NCBI GenBank assembly: GCA_020629995.1
Contig: JAHDCH010000140.1
Span: 1 to 6,807, forward strand
Direction of reading: 5' to 3'
Source: Pseudaestuariivita sp.
Lineage (GTDB): Bacteria > Pseudomonadota > Alphaproteobacteria > Rhodobacterales > Rhodobacteraceae
DNA length: 6,807 nt
Shown one piece after another: positions 1 through 5,209 of the stretch. A program made the position numbers and the translations under genes. Each line of letters begins with the position of its first letter. Position 1 is the stretch's first letter. The notes below the pieces were generated by a model that saw only the letters and a list, made by a program, of their open reading frames with translations, was not told where the DNA came from and did not search any database.

Positions 1-617
1 GCCACCGCGCGCATGGCGCGGCCCTGCTTGGTGTATTGCGCGAAAAAGATCAGGCTGGCGACCAGCGCGATCGCAATGACCGTCGCCACGATGTCGAGGT
101 TGTCGATGAAAAAGCCGTAGCCAAAGGCGTTGAACGTGGTCTCGTCAATCCACAGGTTGATGCCTTGCGGCAGGCCCACATCCAGCTTCTTGATCTCTGC
201 GTTCCACATCAGGTCCGACAGACCTTCCAGGAAATAGGCAAACCCGATTGTCGCCATGAACAGGATGATCGGCTCCTGGTTGACCAGATGGCGCATGATG
301 AACCGGTTCACCGCCCAGGCCAGGAACACCATCACCGCCAGCGTCAGCAGGATCGCCGCCAGCGCGGGCACGTTCCAGCCAAAGTAGTGGATCTTGGTGC
401 CAAAGATCACGTTGATCAGATGCGCAAAGGGCACCTGCCCTTTCATGATCCCCACCAGCGTCGCCGCTGCGAACAGGGCCATGACCCCCTGGGCATAGTT
501 GAAGATCCCGCTGGCCTTGTAGATCAGCACGAACCCCAGCGCGACCAGCGCGTACAGCACCCCCGCCATCAGGCCGTTCAGCGTCACCTCGGCCGCAAAC
601 AATAGCTGCTCAGGCAT
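1..617 (-). CDS. livH: LivH-type ABC transporter permease, N-terminal part
   Basis: Inner-membrane permease subunit of a branched-chain amino acid (HAAT) family ABC importer. The visible 205 residues begin MPEQLLFAAEVTLNG and are strongly hydrophobic. Residues 14-44 carry the family's first conserved block (NG..AGVLYALVALG..LIYK.SG.FNYAQG), and a second hydrophobic stretch with NRFIMR follows near residue 105. About 30 residues between the first two helices (GQVPFAHLINVIFG...) look longer than in E. coli LivH. The gene is cut by the left edge; the family is usually 290-350 residues. The ATG at 617 is preceded by GGGGAGAGGG, a good ribosome binding site. It lies 39 bp after the last small secreted-protein gene and is probably in the same operon. 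The family is clear; the substrate is not, and the upstream acyl-CoA synthetase argues for an organic acid. Confidence 0.93.
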   Translation of the reverse strand, partial: MPEQLLFAAEVTLNGLMAGVLYALVALGFVLIYKASGIFNYAQGVMALFAAATLVGIMKGQVPFAHLINVIFGTKIHYFGWNVPALAAILLTLAVMVFLAWAVNRFIMRHLVNQEPIILFMATIGFAYFLEGLSDLMWNAEIKKLDVGLPQGINLWIDETTFNAFGYGFFIDNLDIVATVIAIALVASLIFFAQYTKQGRAMRAV

Positions 618-634
618 CTACCCTCTCCCCGTTC

Positions 635-648
635 CGGACTTTGGTCCG
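635..648 (-). repeat. Small perfect hairpin ahead of livH
   Basis: In the 39-bp gap between the third small secreted-protein gene and livH there is a perfect inverted repeat: CGGAC, a 4-nt loop CAAA, then GTCCG, read on the minus strand. It sits just upstream of the livH ribosome binding site. It has no T tract in the minus direction, so it is not an intrinsic terminator. It could be an mRNA stability or translation element, or chance in GC-rich DNA. Confidence 0.35.
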
Positions 649-656
649 TTTCATGC

Positions 657-1175
657 TCATCCCGTGGCCCCCTCGCACATCTCTGCGTAATCGGGCACCC
701 AGCCCGATACGGTGAACCTCAGCGCGCCTCCGCTGGCGTCCATCACGCCAACCTTGCGCGCCTGTGTCTCGGCCTCGCAGCTCAGCAGGATCGCAAAAGG
801 CTCCTCCGGCCGCTTCAGATCATCCGCGATCCAGCTCAGCCCGGCGGGCGCCCAGATCCTTTCCAGCTCGGGCAGGATCTGCGCCACGCGCGGGCGGCTG
901 CCTTCGCTCAACAGGCACGACGCCTCGCTTGTGGCATCCGTGCGCTCGCGCATCACCACCAGGCCCGCGCCCGCGTCCCACAGCTGGACCGTGCTCTCGC
1001 AATCCCCGCATTCGGGCGTCCAGTCGCGGCGCAGGGCCCAGCCCTGTTCGGCCACATCCGCCCCGTCCTTGACGGCCCAGCACCCCAGGAACGCATCCCA
1101 GAACGCCTGCGCCGTATCCTCGGACGCCGCTGCCGGACCCGCCGCCAGCGCTGCTATGACCGCGGCCAGCCTCAC
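657..1175 (-). CDS. Small secreted protein with six cysteines, unknown function
   Basis: Not recognised as a named family. The 172-residue product starts with a short Sec-type signal peptide (VRLAAVIAALAAGPAAA, then SEDT). The mature part has cysteines near 32, 56, 59 and 87 plus two nearer the C-terminus. A CxxC pair is at 56-59 (PECGDC). The block W66-x4-G71-LVVM...ASC87 resembles a block in the two preceding proteins. The GTG start at 1175 is chosen because it overlaps the previous gene's stop in a GTGA arrangement, has GGAGAAGG five bases upstream, and puts the signal peptide at the very N-terminus; the longer reading frame to 1277 adds a non-conserved-looking arginine-rich leader. Translation is probably coupled to the gene before it. 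It is likely periplasmic, with disulphides. Confidence 0.8.
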   Translation of the reverse strand: MRLAAVIAALAAGPAAASEDTAQAFWDAFLGCWAVKDGADVAEQGWALRRDWTPECGDCESTVQLWDAGAGLVVMRERTDATSEASCLLSEGSRPRVAQILPELERIWAPAGLSWIADDLKRPEEPFAILLSCEAETQARKVGVMDASGGALRFTVSGWVPDYAEMCEGATG

Positions 1176-1699
1176 TCGGCCTTCTCCGGCGTCGTGGCAA
1201 AGACCCGGTACACGGTGAACTGATCCGCCTTCAGGTGCAGCGCTCTGGCGTGCACGTTGAACCCGCATTGCTCGCAAAACCCGTCATAGATCAGCGTCAC
1301 CGCGGCTTCGGTCTCTTTGCGTTCGGTGAATTCGAAGGGGCTGTCGTCGCGGATCAGCCAGTACTTCATGAAATCCTCGACCTCGCCGAGGTCCTCGTCA
1401 AAGACGTTGATCCCGCAGGCCGCACCCGCGTTCAGCTTGACCAGCAGCAGCCCCGGATCGCTGCCCTGCCACACCTCTCCGGCCTCTCCAAACAGATGCG
1501 GCGCCGCCGCCACGTCGGGCAATTGTCGCAGGTCCTTGGTGCTCACGTCCTCGCGCAGCATCACCGGCGCCATGCAGCGCCCGGCGAAAAACAGGCTCTT
1601 GGGGGTGGTGTCCAGATCGGTCAGCGGCGCGGTCTGCGCCAGCGCTGCCGTTCCTGCCGCCCACAGGACCGCGCCCCATGCCAGTGCTCTAACTCTCAA
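1172..1699 (-). CDS. Small secreted protein with four cysteines, unknown function
   Basis: Not recognised as a named family. The product is about 175 residues with an N-terminal Sec signal peptide (RVRALAWGAVLWAAG..., likely cut after ALA) and a mature domain with cysteines at 42, 95, 142 and 145. The last two form CEQC. The block W77-x5-G83-LLLV-x5-AAC95 resembles the neighbouring proteins. The chosen start is TTG at 1699, which lies 11 bp inside the end of the previous gene, has GGAG seven bases upstream, and places the signal peptide at the N-terminus. A GTG at 1744 is the alternative; it would add 15 basic residues containing RRTLR, so a Tat-like leader cannot be excluded. The gene ends in a GTGA overlap with the next one. 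It is probably periplasmic. Confidence 0.78.
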   Translation of the reverse strand: MRVRALAWGAVLWAAGTAALAQTAPLTDLDTTPKSLFFAGRCMAPVMLREDVSTKDLRQLPDVAAAPHLFGEAGEVWQGSDPGLLLVKLNAGAACGINVFDEDLGEVEDFMKYWLIRDDSPFEFTERKETEAAVTLIYDGFCEQCGFNVHARALHLKADQFTVYRVFATTPEKAE

Positions 1700-2189
1700 G
1701 GTCCGTCTCCATGACTCGCATCGCAACCGCGTCCTCGCTGACACTCAGCTCGACCGCGACCTTTGGTTCGATCCAGGTGGTGGACAGCCACCGCCCCGCA
1801 TCCAGTTCCTCGTACCGCCCGGCCTCGACCTGCCCCAGCGCCCAGACCTCGAACCTCAGCGCTTCGCTCCGGTCGTATCGCCCCAGCACCGTGCAGGCCG
1901 CCTGTGCATCCTCGGGCTCGGTTTCGTAGATCAGCACAAAGCCCTCGGGCAGCCCATAGGCCGAATAGCCCTGCCCGGTCTCCATCGCCTCCAGCCCGCC
2001 CAGCACCGGGGGCGAGAAATGCTCGAACGGATCAAGACAGCGGGCCGTGAACACCTCGAACTGGCTTGCCTCTGCCGCGCCCGCCGTGGCGACCAGTAAA
2101 CAGACCGCGCGCAGGGCGTTGCCGATTGCCGGGCAATCTGCCAACTTTCGACCCCAAAAGTGTGCAATATGCTCACTTTTCTCAGTCAT
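1689..2189 (-). CDS. Small secreted protein with a cysteine pair, unknown function
   Basis: Not recognised as a named family. About 166 residues from the ATG at 2189, which overlaps the livG stop as ATGACTGA. The hydrophobic export segment (ALRAVCLLVATAGAAEA) comes unusually late, at about residues 25-41. This leaves room for a shorter form starting at TTG 2144, which would have a standard signal peptide but only a weak ribosome binding site. A GTG at 2198 is also in frame. The mature part has two cysteines, C51 (TARC) and C99 (QAAC), and the block Y78-x4-G83-FVLI-x9-AAC99 shared in outline with the next two proteins. The C-terminal half is rich in acidic residues and has no CxxC. It is likely periplasmic. 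The gene is translationally linked to its neighbours by overlaps at both ends. Confidence 0.75.
   Translation of the reverse strand: MTEKSEHIAHFWGRKLADCPAIGNALRAVCLLVATAGAAEASQFEVFTARCLDPFEHFSPPVLGGLEAMETGQGYSAYGLPEGFVLIYETEPEDAQAACTVLGRYDRSEALRFEVWALGQVEAGRYEELDAGRWLSTTWIEPKVAVELSVSEDAVAMRVMETDLES
2156..2180. promoter_or_regulatory. AT-rich 25-bp inverted repeat at the livG end
   Basis: A nearly symmetrical dyad centred on 2168. The outer halves are AAAAGTG (2156-2162) and CACTTTT (2174-2180), and 10 of 12 base pairs match. It is conspicuously AT-rich in GC-rich surroundings. It begins one base after the livG stop in the minus direction. As RNA it could fold into a stem ending in UUUU, so it could act as an attenuator or as 3' protection of livG mRNA. 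As DNA it could be a repressor site for the small secreted-protein genes. It lies inside the reading frame if the downstream gene starts at 2189, but outside it if that gene starts at 2144. Confidence 0.45.
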
Positions 2190-2991
2190 GCGCGACACCC
2201 AGATAGGCGTCGATCACCGCCTGGTTTCCGCGCACTTCGTCCGGCGTGCCGTCGCCGATCTTCTTGCCGTAATCCATCACAACCACCCGGTCGCTCAGGT
2301 CCATGACCACGCCCATGTCGTGTTCGATCAGGGCGATGGTGGTGCCGAATTCGTCGTTCACGCTCAGGATAAAGCGGCTCATGTCCTCTTTTTCCTCGAC
2401 GTTCATCCCCGCCATCGGCTCGTCCAAAAGCAGCAGCGACGGCTGGCTCACCAGCGCCCTGGCCAGCTCCACCCGCTTTTTCAAACCATACGGCAGCCTT
2501 GCCACCGGCGTCTTCCGGATCGACTGAATCTCAAGAAAATCAATGACTTTCTCCGCCAGCTCCCGGTTTTCCACCTCTTCTCGCTCGGCCTTGCCCTTCC
2601 AGATCGCCTGGCTCAGCATGCCGCTTTTCATCTGTGTCAGGCGACCGGTCATGACGTTGTCCAGCACCGTCATCCCCTCGAACAAGGCGATGTTCTGAAA
2701 CGTCCTGGCGATCCCCTGCCTAGCGACCTCATAAGGCTTCATCGGCGGCCTCAGCCCCCCGCGATACCAGACCTCGCCTTCCTGCGGATTGTAAAACCCA
2801 CTGATAACATTCAGCATTGACGACTTTCCCGCGCCGTTCGGCCCGATGATCGCCCGGATCTCACCCTCCCGGATATCGAACGAGATGTCCTTGATCGCCA
2901 CCACACCGCCAAAGCGCAGCGTGATGTTCTTCATCTCCATCACGACGCCCCCGATGGTGCGTCCGTCCGCGGTCACATAGCTGTCCTTCAC
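2182..2991 (-). CDS. livG: LivG-type ABC transporter ATP-binding protein
   Basis: Cytoplasmic ATPase subunit of the HAAT-family importer, paired with the LivH-type permease further along. All nucleotide-binding motifs are present in 269 residues: Walker A GPNGAGKSS (50-58), Q-loop ARTFQN (Q99), signature LPYGLKKRVELARAL (166-180), Walker B LLLLDEP (186-192) and the switch histidine in IEHD (H224). The C-terminus has the typical AYLG. The signature carries leucine and lysine (YGLKK) where most LivG proteins have YGQQR. The GTG at 2991 is used here. A GTG at 2976 has a better placed AAGGA seven bases upstream, and ATG 2940 (MEMKNITLRFGG) marks the start of the conserved domain, so the start may be 5 or 17 residues later. 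It lies 100 bp after the acyl-CoA synthetase. Confidence 0.95.
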   Translation of the reverse strand: MKDSYVTADGRTIGGVVMEMKNITLRFGGVVAIKDISFDIREGEIRAIIGPNGAGKSSMLNVISGFYNPQEGEVWYRGGLRPPMKPYEVARQGIARTFQNIALFEGMTVLDNVMTGRLTQMKSGMLSQAIWKGKAEREEVENRELAEKVIDFLEIQSIRKTPVARLPYGLKKRVELARALVSQPSLLLLDEPMAGMNVEEKEDMSRFILSVNDEFGTTIALIEHDMGVVMDLSDRVVVMDYGKKIGDGTPDEVRGNQAVIDAYLGVAHD

Positions 2992-3091
2992 CGCACCATC
3001 CCCCGCGTGTCTGTCTTCACAATGCTACGTCCTTTGGTCCAGCGCCCTTCGGGATGGTGGGTGGGGTGCCGCCCCCGGCGCACGTCACCCA
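2992..3091 (-). other. Spacer between acyl-CoA synthetase and livG
   Basis: No reading frame is supported here. Near its right end is a GC-rich imperfect hairpin (GCCG, loop, CGGC, around 3068-3085) without a T tract, so no intrinsic terminator is evident and read-through from the synthetase gene into livG is plausible. I see no convincing minus-strand promoter. The spacer shares the 9-mer GGACCAAAG (minus strand, 3032-3040) with the livH leader. Confidence 0.5.
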
Positions 3092-5056
3092 TCATTCCGC
3101 CGCCACCGCGCGGGCGCCGGTATCCTGCACCGCCGCATCCACCACCTTCAGCGTGGCCGAGATCGATCCCTTGCGCCCATCCTCATAGGTCACTTCCGTC
3201 ACCGTCGACACGTCATCGGACCCATCGTAAAGCGCTGTAATCAAATCGGAAAACTTCTCTTCCACGATCCGCCGGCGTACCTTGCGGGTCCGTGTCATCT
3301 CGCCATCGTCGGCGTCCAGCTCCTTGTGCAGCACGACAAAGCGATGCACCTGACAGCCCGACAGCATCTCGTCCTCGGCGACCGAAGCGTTGACCTCTTC
3401 CACATGGCCCCGGATCGTCTCCAGCACCTGTGGATGCCCCGCCAGCTCCTGGTACGAGGCATAGGCGATGTTGTTGCGCTCGGCCCAGTTGCCCACCGCC
3501 GTCAGGTCGATGTTGATGAACGCCGTGCACTGGTCGCGCCCATTCCCGAACACCACGGCTTCCAGGATGTTGGGAAAGAACTTCAGTTTGTTTTCCACGT
3601 ACTTGGGCGCAAACAGCGCACCCGAGGCCATCTTGCCCACGTCCTTGGCCCGGTCGATGATCCGCAGCTGGCCAGTGGCTTCCTCGATGAACCCCGCATC
3701 GCCCGTCGCGACCCAGCCTTCGGCATCCTTGGTCCCGGCGGTGCTTTCGGCGTTCTTGTAGTATTCCACAAACACGCCGGGCGAGCGGTAAAAGACCTCG
3801 CCATCATCCGAAATCCGGATCTCGACCCCGGGGCTTGGCACGCCCACGGTGTCGGGCGACACCGCGTTGTCAGGCTGCTGCGTGATGAACACCGATGCTT
3901 CGGTCTGGCCGTAAAGCTGTTTGAGGTTGATCCCCAAAGAGCGATAGAAATCAAAGATTTCCGGCCCAATCGCCTCGCCCGCGGTATAGCCCACGCGCAC
4001 CTTGGAAAAACCCAGCGTGTTCTTGAGAGGGCCATAGACGCACAGCTCGCCCAACCGGTATTTCAGACGGTCCATGCCACCGACGCTCTCGCCGTCCAGA
4101 AGGCGCGGACCCACTTTGCGCGCATGGTCCATGAAATAGCGGAACATCCGCTGCTTCACGGGGCTTGCGTCCTCCATCCGGATCATCACGTTGGTCAGCT
4201 GCGTCTCGAACACGCGCGGCGGGGCAAAGTAATAGGTCGGTCCGATCTCGCGCAGGTCGTGGACCAGAGTGTGCTGCGCTTCGGGGCAGCATACGCAAAA
4301 GCCCGTCCAATAGGCCTGACCAATCGAAAAGATGAAATCGCCCACCCAGGCCATCGGCAGATAGGCCAGAACGCTGTCGGACTGCACCAGCCGGTCAAAC
4401 TCGGCCGAGTTCCTGGCCGTTTCGATGATGTTGCGGTTCGACAGGACCACGCCCTTGGGCTTGCCGGTGGTGCCGCTGGTGTACAGCATCACGCAGGTGT
4501 CGTCATAGCCCAGCGCCGCGATCCGGCGGTCCAGCTCGGCATCGTCGGCGCTGCGCCCTTCGGCCTGCACATCGGCATAAGAGGTCAGGTGCGTGTGGTC
4601 GTATTTGCGCATGCCGCGCGTATCCAGATAGACCATCTCGGCCATGTTCGGCAGGCGGTCCTGAATCTCCAGCACCTTGTCGACCTGCTCCTGATCGCCC
4701 GCGATCACGATCTTGGCGCCGCAATGGTCGAGGACATAGGCCATCTCTTCGGCGACCGCGTCCTGGTACAGCGGGACGGGCACCGCACCGGTCATCTGCA
4801 CCGCAACCATCGCCCAGTACAGGTACGGCCGGTTGCGCCCGATGATGGCGACAAAATCGCCCGGACCCGCGCCCTTGGCGATCAGCCCCTTGGCCAGCGC
4901 GCGGATCTCGTCCTGCGCCTCGGCCCAGCTCCAGCTTTGCCAGATGCCAAATTCCTTTTCGCGGTACGCCGGCGCCGCGCCAAACGTAGCCGCATTGCGC
5001 GCAAGCAACGCAGGGATAGACGCCATCGCTGGCGTTTGGGCCATATCGGCTGTCAC
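3092..5056 (-). CDS. AMP-forming long-chain-type acyl-CoA synthetase
   Basis: Activates a carboxylic acid to its CoA thioester through an acyl-adenylate. It is 654 residues from the chosen start, normal for long-chain (FadD15/ACSL-like) ligases. The ANL motifs appear in order: phosphate-binding loop YTSGTTGKPKG (192-202), YGQTE (382-386), TGD (451-453), hinge DRAKD (468-472), and the C-terminal MTRTRKVRR whose lysine (about 592) should be the adenylation lysine. The catalytic set looks intact. No signal peptide or membrane segment is seen. GTG 5056 is preferred because GGGAGGA (5063-5069) lies six bases upstream; ATG 5071 overlaps that site. It is the first gene of the liv-type operon, which suggests it acts on the imported substrate. 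The acyl chain specificity cannot be read from the sequence; aromatic, medium-chain or long-chain acids are all possible. Confidence 0.93.
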   Translation of the reverse strand: MTADMAQTPAMASIPALLARNAATFGAAPAYREKEFGIWQSWSWAEAQDEIRALAKGLIAKGAGPGDFVAIIGRNRPYLYWAMVAVQMTGAVPVPLYQDAVAEEMAYVLDHCGAKIVIAGDQEQVDKVLEIQDRLPNMAEMVYLDTRGMRKYDHTHLTSYADVQAEGRSADDAELDRRIAALGYDDTCVMLYTSGTTGKPKGVVLSNRNIIETARNSAEFDRLVQSDSVLAYLPMAWVGDFIFSIGQAYWTGFCVCCPEAQHTLVHDLREIGPTYYFAPPRVFETQLTNVMIRMEDASPVKQRMFRYFMDHARKVGPRLLDGESVGGMDRLKYRLGELCVYGPLKNTLGFSKVRVGYTAGEAIGPEIFDFYRSLGINLKQLYGQTEASVFITQQPDNAVSPDTVGVPSPGVEIRISDDGEVFYRSPGVFVEYYKNAESTAGTKDAEGWVATGDAGFIEEATGQLRIIDRAKDVGKMASGALFAPKYVENKLKFFPNILEAVVFGNGRDQCTAFINIDLTAVGNWAERNNIAYASYQELAGHPQVLETIRGHVEEVNASVAEDEMLSGCQVHRFVVLHKELDADDGEMTRTRKVRRRIVEEKFSDLITALYDGSDDVSTVTEVTYEDGRKGSISATLKVVDAAVQDTGARAVAAE

Positions 5057-5062
5057 GTAATG

Positions 5063-5069
5063 TCCTCCC
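5063..5069 (-). promoter_or_regulatory. Ribosome binding site setting the synthetase start
   Basis: GGGAGGA on the minus strand, six bases before GTG 5056. It is the strongest such site in the window and overlaps the alternative ATG at 5071, which decides the start in favour of GTG. Confidence 0.75.
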
Positions 5070-5109
5070 ATCGCACCGGTTTCCGGCTTGTTCTGTGCGG
5101 GTTACGTGA

Positions 5110-5135
5110 TTCCCGCAGGCTCACCGTTGCGGGAA
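5110..5135. promoter_or_regulatory. Perfect 8-bp inverted repeat over the operon promoter
   Basis: TTCCCGCA (5110-5117), a 10-bp spacer, then TGCGGGAA (5128-5135). It covers the proposed -10 element and transcription start of the synthetase promoter, where a repressor site is expected. Half-site centres are 18 bp apart, so both halves would lie roughly on one face of the helix. There is no T tract, so a terminator is unlikely. The binding protein is unknown. Confidence 0.5.
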
Positions 5136-5151
5136 GCTCTGGACCTGTCAA
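5123..5151 (-). promoter_or_regulatory. Sigma-70-type promoter of the synthetase/liv operon
   Basis: On the minus strand a perfect -35 box TTGACA (5151-5146) is followed, after 17 bp, by AACGGT (5128-5123). The latter keeps the important A at position 2 and T at position 6 of a -10 box but is otherwise weak. Transcription would start near 5116, giving a leader of about 60 nt before GTG 5056. A weak -10 beside a perfect -35 fits a regulated promoter. Confidence 0.5.
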
Positions 5152-5154
5152 ATC

Positions 5155-5173
5155 TTTCGTATTACCAACGAAA
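5155..5173. promoter_or_regulatory. Inverted repeat upstream of the -35 box
   Basis: TTTCGT (5155-5160), 7-bp spacer, ACGAAA (5168-5173), a perfect 6-bp dyad. It lies immediately upstream of the minus-strand TTGACA box, a usual place for an activator, and about 40-55 bp before the start codon of the divergent regulator. The binding protein is unknown. Confidence 0.4.
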
Positions 5174-5174
5174 A

Positions 5175-5190
5175 TGTTACGAATTGTTAC
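5175..5190 (+). promoter_or_regulatory. TGTTAC direct repeat with one-turn spacing
   Basis: TGTTAC at 5175-5180 recurs at 5185-5190, so the copies start exactly 10 bp apart. Winged-helix proteins of the OmpR family typically bind direct repeats at about this spacing, and the gene 20 bp downstream encodes such a DNA-binding domain. A further GTTACG occurs at 5101-5106. It is a candidate autoregulatory site. Confidence 0.4.
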
Positions 5191-5209
5191 TGGGACGGCG
5201 TGACTGGCC

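Noticed and set aside
36..605. Plus-strand open frame opposite livH
   Set aside because: The product is a low-complexity mix of R, D, H and Q, while the opposite strand encodes a clear LivH membrane protein with a good ribosome binding site.
1176..1277. Longer N-terminus for the six-cysteine secreted protein, from TTG 1277
   Set aside because: It adds a basic, non-hydrophobic leader before the signal peptide, and the GTG at 1175 has both a ribosome binding site and the GTGA overlap.
2047..2820. Plus-strand open frame of 257 codons opposite livG
   Set aside because: It is antisense to an ABC ATPase with all its motifs and has no domain of its own.
2980..3022. Imperfect direct repeat GTGAAGACAGAC / GTGAAGGACAGC before livG
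   Set aside because: Two loosely similar 12-base words with an indel; too weak to separate from chance in a GC-rich leader.
3068..3085. GC-rich hairpin after the synthetase stop as a terminator
   Set aside because: The stem is short and there is no T tract after it in the minus direction, so it is not a convincing intrinsic terminator.
3326..5203. Long plus-strand open frame of 625 codons opposite the acyl-CoA synthetase
   Set aside because: It lies wholly antisense to a gene with every ANL motif. Its translation is rich in H, R, Q and D with no recognisable domain, as expected for the complement of GC-rich codons.
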